DNA of 64,000 nucleotides from Gemmatimonadota bacterium (GTDB taxonomy: Bacteria; Gemmatimonadota; Gemmatimonadetes; Longimicrobiales; Gaopeijiaceae): assembly GCA_041390125.1 (NCBI GenBank), contig JAWKQN010000020.1:1-64000 (forward strand), given 5' to 3'. Shown here in pieces: positions 42,351-50,886 of the stretch. Position 1 is the first letter of the stretch. Each line of letters opens with the position of its first letter. The position numbers and the translations under genes were made by a program. The notes below the pieces were generated by a model that did not search any database, was not told the DNA's origin, and worked only from the letters and a program-made list of their open reading frames with translations.

Positions 42351-42777
42351 GGTTGCCTCCGAGCTGGACCAGGGTCCGCGATTCCGGCCGCAGGTCCGCG
42401 ATGGTATGGCGATCCAGCGCCGCGAAGAACGCCTCCGCGGCGTCCTCCAGCGCTCCAGCGAGCCGACAGTGCCCTGTGAGCGGACACGTGGACGCGGGCA
42501 GGAAGCACTCCGCCAACGCCACGTTCGGCTCGAGGGCGCGCACGAGGGTCCCCAGGCGCATGCCGGCGCCACCCTCGGCGAGCGTGAAGCCGCCGCCCCG
42601 TCCCCGCGTGCCCTCCACGAGCCCCAGGTCCGCCAGGGCCTGCAGGCTCTTCATGAGGTGATCACGCGAGACATGCAGCCGGCGGGCGAGCTCGGCGGTG
42701 GAGACGCGGCCCCCGTCCGTGGAGGACAGGAGCATCAGCGCCCGCAGGCTGATGTCGGAGAAGCGGGTGAGGTGCAT
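42331..42777 (-). CDS. nsrR: Rrf2-family regulator (NsrR-like)
   Basis: This 148-aa repressor has an N-terminal winged helix (ALMLLSSTDGGRVSTAELARRLHVSRDHLMKSLQALADLGLVEGTRGRGGGF) with the TRGRGGG wing typical of Rrf2 proteins. A cysteine triad is present at C91, C98 and C104 (ECFLPASTCPLTGHC) for a [4Fe-4S] or [2Fe-2S] cluster. NsrR members sense nitric oxide through this cluster. It heads a three-gene operon with a truncated haemoglobin and a cupin. A near-perfect palindrome lies just upstream. The match to NsrR is by motif and context. Confidence 0.87.
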   Translation of the reverse strand: MHLTRFSDISLRALMLLSSTDGGRVSTAELARRLHVSRDHLMKSLQALADLGLVEGTRGRGGGFTLAEGGAGMRLGTLVRALEPNVALAECFLPASTCPLTGHCRLAGALEDAAEAFFAALDRHTIADLRPESRTLVQLGGNRVGPHH

Positions 42778-42789
42778 GAGGGGTCCTTG

Positions 42790-42812
42790 AAGTGGTATTT
42801 TACATACTACTT
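42790..42812 (-). promoter_or_regulatory. NsrR-type operator
   Basis: AAGTGGTAT-tttac-ATACTACTT is an inverted repeat with 9-base arms (one mismatch) 12 bases upstream of the regulator start at 42777. The AAG...GTAT / ATAC...CTT layout resembles the known NsrR consensus (AAGATGYATTT and its complement). Confidence 0.75.
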
Positions 42813-42903
42813 AAATCGCCGAGCGAAAGGAAGGGACGGTGGAGCCTCGGCGGGCCTGCGGTGCGAGGGTCTGCCCCGACGCCCGTGCGGTCGCGCGTCC
42901 GCG

Positions 42904-42945
42904 TTGACGCTCGGCATGTCGGCAGGGTACTTTATGATACAAAGT
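42904..42945 (+). promoter_or_regulatory. Possible promoter and palindrome before 43025
   Basis: TTGACG (42904-42909) and TACTTT (42928-42933) have an 18-base spacer. The stretch ACTTT-atgatac-AAAGT (42929-42945) forms an imperfect inverted repeat around it. It lies about 80 bases before the membrane-protein start. Weak evidence. Confidence 0.4.
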
Positions 42946-43024
42946 CAGCGACCCAGGGAGCCCCTGCCGTGGAACGCACCGTGTCCGACCGTCCTTCTCC
43001 GGCCTTCCTTCGCCGGGCACCCCT

Positions 43025-43525
43025 GTGAAGGGCCTCCTGCGCCGCTTGCGCGGCATGGTGGGGATGGGCCTGACCTGGGCCGGTGCCTGGGGCGGAGTCG
43101 GCATCCTGATCGGCGTGGGTCTGACCCTCGGTCTCCCGCTCGAGTGGTTCATCCGGGTCTTCGACGCCCCTCTACCGGCCCTTGCGCTGCCCGGGTTCTT
43201 CGCGGGCGCGACCTTCTCGGCGGTGTTGGGCGTGGTCGGGCGCCGCCGGCGCTTCGACGAGCTGTCGCTTCCCGTCTTCGCCGCCTGGGGAGCCTTGGGC
43301 GGCCTGGTCTTGGGTCTCGCGCCCGCGGCCGCGGTGGTCGGCACCCTCGGCGTGGGTGCCACCGCCGTCGTCGTAGGGACCCTCACCGTCCTGAGCTCGC
43401 TTTCGGCGGCGGGCACCCTCGCCCTGGCGCGGGTCTCGGAGGACCGGGAGCTGCTCGCGGGCTCCGAGGACGTGGCGGACGTGGGGCTGAGCGCCGGCGA
43501 GACACGGGACCTGCTCGGCCGCTGA
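43025..43525 (+). CDS. Hypothetical membrane protein
   Basis: This 166-aa protein has four predicted membrane segments (for example WAGAWGGVGILIGVGLTLGL, LALPGFFAGATFSAVLGVVG, VFAAWGALGGLVLGLAPAAA, VGTLGVGATAVVVGTLTVLSS). A short cytoplasmic tail with acidic residues follows. I do not recognise a family. It is close to the start of the M1 peptidase on the same strand. Confidence 0.65.
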   Translation: MKGLLRRLRGMVGMGLTWAGAWGGVGILIGVGLTLGLPLEWFIRVFDAPLPALALPGFFAGATFSAVLGVVGRRRRFDELSLPVFAAWGALGGLVLGLAPAAAVVGTLGVGATAVVVGTLTVLSSLSAAGTLALARVSEDRELLAGSEDVADVGLSAGETRDLLGR

Positions 43526-43630
43526 GGGAGCCGCCCCCGCCCGCCGCACCGGACCGGGACCGGGTTGAGGGGTAGGAACGGCGTCCCTATGATCCCGGGC
43601 GTCCCGCCCCATCCCTCTGCCCCGCTCCGC

Positions 43631-45292
43631 ATGCCGCGATCCCGCGCCCGTGCCGCTGCTGTCGCGGCGCTCCTTGTCCTGCCTCCCACGGCCCACGCAC
43701 AGCAGCAGACGTTCACCCGGGCCGACTCCCTCCAGGGCTCCTACACGTCCCCGGGCCGCGTCTGGTGGGATGTGCTGCGCTACGACCTGGACGTCCGCGT
43801 GGATCCGCAGACCCGCACGTTCTCCGGCTCCAACCGGCTCGCGTTCCGCGTGCTCGAACCGGGCCGCGAGCTGCAGATCGACCTGATGGAGCCGCTCGTG
43901 ATGGACAGCGTGGTGCTGGACGGCGCGCGGCTGCCGGTGCGCAGGGAAGGCGCCGCTCACTTCGTCACGCCGGCGCGACCGCTGCGGGCGGGCGCGGTCG
44001 AGACCCTGACGGCCTTCTATCACGGCGAGCCCCGCGAGGCGCCGATGCCTCCCTGGGATGGAGGCGTGACCTGGGCGGCGGACAGCCTGGGGCGTCCCTG
44101 GATCGCCACCACCGACCAGGGTCTGGGCGCGAGCGTCTGGTGGCCGGTCAAGGACACCCAGGCGGACGAGCCCGATCAAGGGATGCGCATCGCCGTCACG
44201 GTGCCCGACCCCCTGATCGCCGTCGCGAACGGGCGGCTGACCGACCGTTCGTCCCACGACGACGGCACCACCACGTGGAGGTGGTCGGTCTCGAGCCCGA
44301 TCAACACGTACGGCGTGGCGCTCGCGATCGGCCACTACGTCACGTACGCGGATACGCTCCAGGGCGAGGCCGGCCCGCTCTCGCTCGACTTCTGGCCGCT
44401 CGACTACCGGCTCGCCGACGCGCGCCGCCAGTTCCCGCAGGCGGCGACCACCCTCCAGTGCTTCGAGGGATGGTTCGGGCCGTATCCCTGGTACGAGGAC
44501 GGCTTCAAGCTGGTGGAGACGCCGTACCTGGGCATGGAGCACCAGAGCGCCATCGCGTACGGGAACCGCTACGGCAACGGGTACCTGGGCACGGATCTCT
44601 CCGGCACCGGGCTCGGGCTGCAGTGGGACTACATCATCGTGCACGAGATCGCGCACGAGTGGTGGGGGAATCATGTCAGCACCAAGGATATCGCCGACAT
44701 GTGGGTGCACGAGGGCTTCGGCACCTACGCCGAGGGCCTCTACATGGAGTGCATCGCCGGTCCCGAGGCCGGTGCCACCTACCTGCGGGGTCTGCGCGCC
44801 AACATCGAGAACGACCGCCCGATCATCGGCCCCTATGGCGTCTACACCGAGGGCTCGGGCGACATGTACTTCAAGGGTGCGCAGATGCTGCACACCATCC
44901 GCCAGGTCCTGGACGACGATGCCCGCTGGCGGGAGATCCTCCGCGGCATCCAGGCCACGTTCGGTGGGGGTACCGTGCGCGGGTGGGAAGTGGAGGAGTA
45001 CATGACCCGCGAGGCGGGCATCGATCTCGGCCCCATCTTCGACCAGTACCTCCGGACGCCGCAGCCGCCCGTGCTGGAGTGGCGGCGGAAGGGCACCACC
45101 CTCGAGGTTCGCTGGGCCGACGTGGTGCCCGGCTTCGACATGCCCATCGCTCTCCGGCTCTCCGACGCCGGCTTCACGCGCGTGCGTCCCACGGAGCGCT
45201 GGCAGTCCGCCCCCCTCACGCTCTCCGACCCCTCCACCTTCGCCGTCGACCCGGACTGGTACGTCCTGGTACGGGAGGCTGCGGACCGCTGA
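43631..45292 (+). CDS. Secreted M1-family zinc metallopeptidase
   Basis: This 553-aa aminopeptidase has a signal peptide (ARAAAVAALLVLPPTAHAQ). The N-terminal beta saddle contains WWDVLRYDLDVRVDPQTRTFSGSNRLAFRVLEPG. The catalytic domain has HEIAHEWWGN (H338, H342) and the third ligand E361 in WVHEGFGTYAEG, which is the HEXXH-X18-E site. The substrate loop GMEHQSAIAYG corresponds to the GxMEN-type motif with H for N. It is probably periplasmic or outer-membrane attached. The start at 43631 is used because the earlier ATG at 43589 adds residues ahead of the signal. Confidence 0.88.
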   Translation: MPRSRARAAAVAALLVLPPTAHAQQQTFTRADSLQGSYTSPGRVWWDVLRYDLDVRVDPQTRTFSGSNRLAFRVLEPGRELQIDLMEPLVMDSVVLDGARLPVRREGAAHFVTPARPLRAGAVETLTAFYHGEPREAPMPPWDGGVTWAADSLGRPWIATTDQGLGASVWWPVKDTQADEPDQGMRIAVTVPDPLIAVANGRLTDRSSHDDGTTTWRWSVSSPINTYGVALAIGHYVTYADTLQGEAGPLSLDFWPLDYRLADARRQFPQAATTLQCFEGWFGPYPWYEDGFKLVETPYLGMEHQSAIAYGNRYGNGYLGTDLSGTGLGLQWDYIIVHEIAHEWWGNHVSTKDIADMWVHEGFGTYAEGLYMECIAGPEAGATYLRGLRANIENDRPIIGPYGVYTEGSGDMYFKGAQMLHTIRQVLDDDARWREILRGIQATFGGGTVRGWEVEEYMTREAGIDLGPIFDQYLRTPQPPVLEWRRKGTTLEVRWADVVPGFDMPIALRLSDAGFTRVRPTERWQSAPLTLSDPSTFAVDPDWYVLVREAADR

Positions 45293-45298
45293 CCGCGG

Positions 45299-47989
45299 CT
45301 ACTCCAGCCGCAAGGCACTCAGGGGATCGACCCGAAGGGCGCGGCGGGCCGGCTCGAGGCTCGCAAGGCATGCCGCGCCGAGCACCAGGGCCACGGCGCC
45401 GACGAACGTCGTCGGATCGGTCCGGGTGACCCCGAAGAGCAGCGCATCGAGCAGGCGCGTGACCGGAAGCGCCGCGAGGACGCCGATCCCGACACCCAGG
45501 AGCGCGGGTCGCAGCGCCCGCTCGAGCACCGTGCGGATGATCGCGTGGTGGGACGCTCCCAGCGCAAGGCGAACCCCCAACTCCTGCCGTCTCGCCGCGA
45601 CGACGAACGCAAGCGTGCCGTACACGCCCGCCATGGTCAGACCGAGCGCGCATAAGCCGAACGCGCCGAGCACCAGGGCGACGAAGCGCCGCTCGGCGAT
45701 CGAGTCGCGCATGAACCGGGTCATGTCCACGGAGCGTCGCACGGGAAGGTCGGGGCGGACCTCGCGGATGGCCCCTTGCATGGCGGACAGCAGAGCGGTG
45801 TCGTCTCCGGTCGTGCGGGCCACGAGGTCGAGCCGGCGAGTCGGTCGCTGCGGGAAGGGAAGGAAAAGCTCCGGCGCGGCGGCTTGGTCGAGCTGCTTCT
45901 GCCGGACATCCCCGACCACACCGACGATCTCGATCGGGCGGGAGCCGTCGGGGTCGTCACTCAGGGTGATGCGCCGTCCCACGACGTCCCCGTCTCCCGC
46001 AATCCGCGTCGCCAACGCCTGGTTCACGATCGCCACCGGCGGCGAGGTGGCATCATCGTACGAGGAGAACAGGCGGCCGGCGCGCAGAGGGATGTCCAAC
46101 GCTGCGAAATAGCCGGACGTGACCTGCTGGTAGTCCACCGGAGCGCCTCCCTGCGCTTCGTCCTCTGCACCCAGGAGCAGGCCTGGACTACGCAACCCCA
46201 GCATCTGGGCGTTCCCGCTCAGCGGGAGGTTGGCGGTTGCCCCCGCGGCCTCGATTCCCGGCAATGTCCGGATGCGTTCGATCATCCTGCCGAAGTCGTC
46301 GACCAGCTCGACCGGGGTCGCCGTCGCGGGAAGGACCACCGACATGGCACCGATCCCTTCGGAAGAGAAACCGGGATCGACCTGCGCCAGGCGGTACAGC
46401 GACGTGGAGAGCAGGCCCCCGGCCACGACCAGCACGATGGCGAGAGCGCACTCCGCTACGATCAGGGCGTCGCGAACACGGACCTTGCCCTTGGTGGCGG
46501 AGTGTCTCGCCAGCGCGCCGCCTGCTTCGCCCCGCTCAGCCATCCGCGCGGCGCGGAGCGCAGGTGGCAGGGTGAACAGGATGCTCGTGGCGAACGCCAG
46601 CGCGAGCGTGATACCGAAGAGGTGTCGATCGACGGCCAGCTCGGAGATGCGCGGGATGTCGTTCGGTCCGAGGGCGACGAAGGCGTCGACCGCAACGGCC
46701 GCCAACGCTGCGCCCACCAACCCTCCGACGAGACCCAGAAGCAGGCCTTCGGCCAGGAGCTGGCGGACGATGTGCAGGCGGCGCGCGCCCAGCCACCCGC
46801 GCAGGGCCATCTCATGCGAGCGCTCGTTGGCGCGCATGAGCAGAAGGTGTGCGACGTTGACGCACGTGATGGTCAGCAGCAGGCCCACGGCAAAGAGCAG
46901 CGGGAGCAGGATGGCCCCGGCGTCGCCCACGGTTTCGCTTCGCAGAGGAGCAAGCCCGAACGTCCGCTCTCCAGGCTCCGGGTACTCACGGGAGAGAGCG
47001 GCACCGAGCGCGACCAACTCCGTGCCGGCGGATTCGGGCGTGGCATCATCCCCCAGTCGGCCGACGACCTGGAGGAAGCCGTTCCTTCGTTGGCTGCGGG
47101 CGTCGGGATCGAGGCTCGACAGGGGAATCCAGGCCTCTGTACCGCTCTGCCCCAGACCCTCCGGCGGGACGAAGTCCGGCGGCATGACGCCCGCCACCAC
47201 GAACGGCGTGCCGTCCAGAACCACCGCTCCACCGACGATGTCTGCGGAGCCACCCCACCGTCGTTGCCAGAGGCTGTGGGCCAGCACGACCTGCGGCGCA
47301 CCGCCCTCACGATCCGCATCCGGGCTCCAGTGGGAGCCCAGCGCAGGATACCGTCCCAGAACGTCGAAGAACCCGGAAGAGACCGTTGCCGCGCGGATAT
47401 ACTCCGGATCCGGATCGCCGGACACCGTCAGGCCCCGCGGCCTGGATGCTGCCAGTGCGCTGAAGGAGCGGTTGCGCTCCTGCAGATCACCAAGATCCAG
47501 CGCGGACACAGACAGGATGCCCGCGCGGCCTTCCGAGATCTTGCCGACGCGCATGATCCGGTCGGGTGCGTCGTAGGGCAGCGGCGCCAACAACACGCCG
47601 TGGACCACGCTGTAGATCGCGGTGGCGCTCCCCACTCCGATCCCGATCGTCGCGCCCGCCACGAGCACGAGGGCCGGGCGGCGGCGAAGGGACCGCAGGC
47701 CCATCCTCAGGTCACGGGTGATTCCGACCATGCGAACGCTCCTCCGCGAAGGGATCCGGGTTCCCAGCGCACGTGCGCCGACACTCCACCATTCGGACAC
47801 GGCGGTGCGCACCAGGTCCGTCAGGATGAGCCACCAGAAGCGGAGGGCGCCGCCCCGATCGCGTTCGGCCTGGAGGTGGTCACGGAACCACCCCCTCATC
47901 TCGTCGGCATGTCGGTGCCGGAAGGCGGGGGGGAGGAGCAGAAGGAGGCGCGCATAGACGCGCTCGCCCCACTGCGGACGACGCGTCAC
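45299..47989 (-). CDS. ADOP-type orphan ABC permease
   Basis: This 896-aa membrane protein has an N-terminal segment (LLLLPPAFRHRHADEMRGWFRDHL) typical of the ADOP family (duplicated orphan permeases). It has two MacB-like FtsX domains with periplasmic regions and eight or more membrane helices, for example ALVLVAGATIGIGVGSATAIY, ILLPLLFAVGLLLTITCVNV and AFGLCALGLTMAGVYGTLAFVV. Family members lack an ATPase in their own operon. The start overlaps the PadR stop by four bases (47986-47989), so the two are coupled. Substrate unknown. Confidence 0.88.
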   Translation of the reverse strand: MTRRPQWGERVYARLLLLLPPAFRHRHADEMRGWFRDHLQAERDRGGALRFWWLILTDLVRTAVSEWWSVGARALGTRIPSRRSVRMVGITRDLRMGLRSLRRRPALVLVAGATIGIGVGSATAIYSVVHGVLLAPLPYDAPDRIMRVGKISEGRAGILSVSALDLGDLQERNRSFSALAASRPRGLTVSGDPDPEYIRAATVSSGFFDVLGRYPALGSHWSPDADREGGAPQVVLAHSLWQRRWGGSADIVGGAVVLDGTPFVVAGVMPPDFVPPEGLGQSGTEAWIPLSSLDPDARSQRRNGFLQVVGRLGDDATPESAGTELVALGAALSREYPEPGERTFGLAPLRSETVGDAGAILLPLLFAVGLLLTITCVNVAHLLLMRANERSHEMALRGWLGARRLHIVRQLLAEGLLLGLVGGLVGAALAAVAVDAFVALGPNDIPRISELAVDRHLFGITLALAFATSILFTLPPALRAARMAERGEAGGALARHSATKGKVRVRDALIVAECALAIVLVVAGGLLSTSLYRLAQVDPGFSSEGIGAMSVVLPATATPVELVDDFGRMIERIRTLPGIEAAGATANLPLSGNAQMLGLRSPGLLLGAEDEAQGGAPVDYQQVTSGYFAALDIPLRAGRLFSSYDDATSPPVAIVNQALATRIAGDGDVVGRRITLSDDPDGSRPIEIVGVVGDVRQKQLDQAAAPELFLPFPQRPTRRLDLVARTTGDDTALLSAMQGAIREVRPDLPVRRSVDMTRFMRDSIAERRFVALVLGAFGLCALGLTMAGVYGTLAFVVAARRQELGVRLALGASHHAIIRTVLERALRPALLGVGIGVLAALPVTRLLDALLFGVTRTDPTTFVGAVALVLGAACLASLEPARRALRVDPLSALRLE

Positions 47990-48387
47990 GAAGTCCTCAG
48001 GATCGCGCGTTCCAGCGCGAGATCGACGGAGCGAGCCAGCCGTTCGGCTTCGGTGCGTAGCGCGGACCGGCCGGCCGGCGTCAGCTCGAAATAGCGCCGG
48101 CGTTCGGAGTGCGCCCCCGCGGCATCGACCTCATCGGTGCTGACGAGCCATCCCCGTTCGGTCAGCCGTTGCAGCGTCCCGTAGAGGGTGCCCGGGCCCA
48201 TCGTGATCTGGCCGGACGTCAGCTCGGCCACCTCCTTGGAGATGGCGTAGCCGTAGTGCGGTCCTTCCGCGAGCACCAGAAGGACGTGGAAGACGACCGG
48301 GGTCAGGTAGTCCGGCGGAGCGGGGTCGGTCGCTGGCATCTGGGATCCTGCACCCGGGAGTGGCGCGGAAGGAGGGATCGGGAGCAT
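47986..48387 (-). CDS. PadR-family regulator
   Basis: This 133-aa PadR winged-helix protein has LTPVVFHVLLVLAEGPHYGYAISKEVAELTSGQITMGPGTLYGTLQRLTERGWL and a C-terminal dimer helix (RSALRTEAERLARSVDLALERA). Its ATG at 48387 lies 7 bases after the three-half-site operator. It precedes the ADOP gene with coupled translation, the usual arrangement of these permeases. It likely represses its own operon. Confidence 0.89.
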   Translation of the reverse strand: MLPIPPSAPLPGAGSQMPATDPAPPDYLTPVVFHVLLVLAEGPHYGYAISKEVAELTSGQITMGPGTLYGTLQRLTERGWLVSTDEVDAAGAHSERRRYFELTPAGRSALRTEAERLARSVDLALERAILRTS

Positions 48388-48394
48388 AGTCGTC

Positions 48395-48450
48395 TCACGG
48401 ATACATCCGTGAACGGATATATTCTACCGGGGTGGCCCGTCGCGGCGCAA
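48395..48450 (-). promoter_or_regulatory. PadR/ADOP promoter with three-half-site operator
   Basis: On the minus strand TTGCGC (48450-48445), an 18-base spacer and TAGAAT (48426-48421) form a promoter. Downstream, three hexamers alternate in orientation at 2-base spacing: ACGGAT ac ATCCGT ga ACGGAT (48398-48418). Two of them make the perfect palindrome TCACGGATACATCCGTGA (48395-48412). PadR is the likely binder. Confidence 0.72.
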
Positions 48451-48593
48451 TCCCCGCCGCGAGAGCGACGCGGCCGCTACCTCTGCCCCATCCGGCCCAC
48501 CTCGGATAGAATGGCCTGTCATCCCGCGCGCCGAAGCGCACCCGCCGTGGTCGTTCGTCCGCCGCGTCCCCAGCCCGACAAGGACTTCCAGCG

Positions 48594-49016
48594 ATGAACG
48601 CTCTCGGTATCCTGGTGCGCCTGCTGGCCGCCGCGCTCCTGGTCCACCTCACGTACAACCCGTTCGGGTTCTCCTACTACGACTGGGCCCTGGAGCCCCT
48701 GTTCCGGGGGCCCCGTCCTCCGGGTCACCCGAGCGCGCTCATGTTCCTGGGCGGCGTGCTCCTGCTCATCGGGTGGGCCGTCTTCGTACAGGCCACGCGA
48801 CGCTCGCTCGGCATGAAGGGCGCGCTGCTGGTGGTGGCACTGGGTGGCGGTGTCGTGTGGCTGCTGGTGGAGCAGGGACTCCTGAGCGCGCGCGGCGCGC
48901 CCGCGATCACGGAGATCATCCTGGCCGTCATCTCCCTCCTGCTCGGGATCGGTCTGTCGTGGTCGCTGATCAGCCGTCGCCTGACGGGCCAGGTGGATAC
49001 GGACGAGAGCGACTGA
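48594..49016 (+). CDS. DUF6524-like membrane protein
   Basis: This 140-aa protein has four predicted membrane helices. The first carries MNALGILVRLLAAALLVHLTYNPFGFSYYDWAL, a phrase I associate with the DUF6524 family. Later helices are MFLGGVLLLIGWAVFVQATRRSLG, GALLVVALGGGVVWLLVEQ and TEIILAVISLLLGIGLSWSLISRR. The last is followed by a short acidic tail (TDESD). Function unknown. Confidence 0.72.
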   Translation: MNALGILVRLLAAALLVHLTYNPFGFSYYDWALEPLFRGPRPPGHPSALMFLGGVLLLIGWAVFVQATRRSLGMKGALLVVALGGGVVWLLVEQGLLSARGAPAITEIILAVISLLLGIGLSWSLISRRLTGQVDTDESD

Positions 49017-49134
49017 GCGGGGGGATGAGGGTCGGCCGGGGACGACGCATGCCCTTCCTGCATCCGCAGACGGCACCTCCGGCTCCCCGTCCCGATCCGA
49101 CCGACATCCGTCCCGCCCCTGACCATGGACAGGG

Positions 49135-49163
49135 TTGCACCCCGACACGGGCGCGCCTAGGTT
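49135..49163 (+). promoter_or_regulatory. Promoter of the MATE leader
   Basis: TTGCAC (49135-49140), 17-base spacer and TAGGTT (49158-49163). It is placed about 260 bases before the MATE start and just ahead of the attenuator-like leader. Confidence 0.55.
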
Positions 49164-49198
49164 CCGCGACCCAACAGCTCCAGACGGAGACGCGTCAG

Positions 49199-49336
49199 GT
49201 GCGCAACGCCATCACCCACACCACGGCCACGGCCCTCGTGTCGTTTCCCGCTCCGGCGGATCGACGCCTGGGCGGACTGTTCATGGTCCGACCCCGTGCC
49301 GTGGTTCGCCGGTTCCTACCTCCCGGGTGGCAGTAG
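49199..49336 (+). CDS. Possible leader peptide, 45 aa
   Basis: A GTG at 49199 has cggaga nearby upstream and opens MRNAITHTTATALVSF...FLPPGWQ, stopping at 49334-49336. Its last codons (CCT CCC GGG TGG) form the strand that can pair with the terminator. The peptide is threonine/histidine-rich at its start. It may be a regulatory leader peptide for the MATE gene or chance. Confidence 0.4.
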   Translation: MRNAITHTTATALVSFPAPADRRLGGLFMVRPRAVVRRFLPPGWQ

Positions 49337-49367
49337 CGCACACGCCAGACGCGTCTTCCGCGATTGG

Positions 49368-49406
49368 ACGGCCTCCCGGTGCTCCCGGGAGGCCGTTTCG
49401 TTTCCA
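49368..49406 (+). terminator. Intrinsic terminator/attenuator before MATE gene
   Basis: A 12-bp stem, ACGGCCTCCCGG with CCGGGAGGCCGT (49368-49379, 49385-49396), is followed by TTTCGTTTCC and ends 19 bases before the MATE start. A competing pairing exists: CCTCCCGGG at 49319-49327 is the exact complement of CCCGGGAGG at 49384-49392, so forming one structure prevents the other. This is the geometry of an attenuator. Confidence 0.68.
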
Positions 49407-49424
49407 ATCGACCCTGGAGTTCCC

Positions 49425-50846
49425 ATGCCTGCTCGATATACGCTCGAATCCCGCTCCCGCCTGAAACGCGCCACGGCGCTCCTGTGGGATGCCCTGCGCG
49501 GACGGGGCGGCTCGCCGACCGAAGGACCGCTGACCACCGCCATCCTGCTCCTCGCCATCCCCATGGTGCTGGAGATGGTGATGGAGTCCATCTTCGCCGT
49601 GGTCGACATCTTCTTCGTGTCCCGTCTGGGGGCCGACGCGGTGGCGGCCGTGGGCATCACCGAATCGCTGATGACCATGGTCTACACGCTGGCCATGGGG
49701 CTCTCGATCGGAGTGACCGCCACGGTGGCGCGCCGCATCGGCGAGGGAGACCGCGAAGCCGCTTCGCGCGCCACCGCGCAGGGGATGGTGCTCGGGGGTC
49801 TGTTGGCCCTGGCGCTGGGTGTGCTGGGGGCCTGGAAGGCGCCCGACCTCCTGCGTCTGATGGGCGCGACGCCGTCCGTGGTGGACGCGGGACAGGGCTA
49901 CGCGCGCGTGCTGCTGGGCACGAACGGCGTGATCATGCTGCTGTTCCTGCTCAACGCCGCCTTCCGCGGGGCGGGGGACGCGGCCATCGCCATGCGCGTG
50001 CTGTGGCTGGCCAACGGCATCAACCTGATCCTCGATCCGGCGCTGATCTTCGGGCTGGGCCCGTTCCCCGAGCTCGGCGTGACGGGCGCCGCGGTGGCCA
50101 CCTCCATCGGACGCGGTGCGGCCGTGTGCGTGCAGATCGTGACGCTGTTCCGGCTGTCGGACCGCCTGCGGTTGGGGCTGCGTCACTTCCGGCCGCGTGT
50201 GGACGTGATGGCGCGGCTGGTGCGCCTGTCGGCCACCGGCACGTTCCAGATCTTCGTGGGCACCGCGTCCTGGATCGGTCTGGTGCGCGTGTTGGCGGGC
50301 TTCGGTCCGGAGGCCGTGGCCGGCTACACGCTGGCCATACGGGTGGTGATGTTCGCGCTCCTCCCGGCGTGGGGGCTCTCGAACGCCGCGGCCACCATGG
50401 TGGGGCAGAACATGGGGGCCGGGCTGCCGGAGCGCGCCGAGCGGTCGGTGTGGCAGGCCTGCTGGATGAACATGGCGTTCCTGGGGACGGTAGGGCTGTT
50501 CTTCGTCGTGTTCGCGCGACCGTTGATCGGGCTGTTCGGCGTGGACGCGGTGACGGCCGGGTTCGCCCGGGATGCGCTGCGCATCGTGAGCGCGGGCTTC
50601 CTGTTCTACGCGTTCGGCATGACGCTCACCCAGGCCTTCAACGGAGCGGGAGACGCGTGGACACCCACCTGGCTCAACGTGCTGTGCTTCTGGATGTGGG
50701 AGATCCCGCTGGCCTGGGGGCTCGCCTTCCGGGGGGAGCTGGGCGCGCACGGCGTGTTCGTGGCCATCGCGGTGGCGTATGCCACGCTGGCCGTGTTCGC
50801 GGCGGTGCTGTTCCGGCGGGGTCGGTGGAAGACCGTCGCGCTTTGA
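49425..50846 (+). CDS. MATE-family efflux transporter
   Basis: This 473-aa inner-membrane antiporter has 12 predicted helices and the MATE signature segments LAIPMVLEMVMESIFAVVDIFFVSRLGADAVAAVGITES and GLSIGVTATVARRIGEGDREAASRAT. Further on are LNAAFRGAGDAAIAMRVLW and MTLTQAFNGAGDAWTP. It exports cationic drugs or metabolites with Na or H. The start at 49425 (MPARYTLES) is 19 bases after an attenuator-like hairpin, which suggests control by transcription termination. It is followed by a 36-base gap to the convergent DUF5916 gene end. Confidence 0.88.
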   Translation: MPARYTLESRSRLKRATALLWDALRGRGGSPTEGPLTTAILLLAIPMVLEMVMESIFAVVDIFFVSRLGADAVAAVGITESLMTMVYTLAMGLSIGVTATVARRIGEGDREAASRATAQGMVLGGLLALALGVLGAWKAPDLLRLMGATPSVVDAGQGYARVLLGTNGVIMLLFLLNAAFRGAGDAAIAMRVLWLANGINLILDPALIFGLGPFPELGVTGAAVATSIGRGAAVCVQIVTLFRLSDRLRLGLRHFRPRVDVMARLVRLSATGTFQIFVGTASWIGLVRVLAGFGPEAVAGYTLAIRVVMFALLPAWGLSNAAATMVGQNMGAGLPERAERSVWQACWMNMAFLGTVGLFFVVFARPLIGLFGVDAVTAGFARDALRIVSAGFLFYAFGMTLTQAFNGAGDAWTPTWLNVLCFWMWEIPLAWGLAFRGELGAHGVFVAIAVAYATLAVFAAVLFRRGRWKTVAL

Positions 50847-50886
50847 GGGACGGGGGCGGGCGGTGTGCCGACATCGCCCGCCCCGT

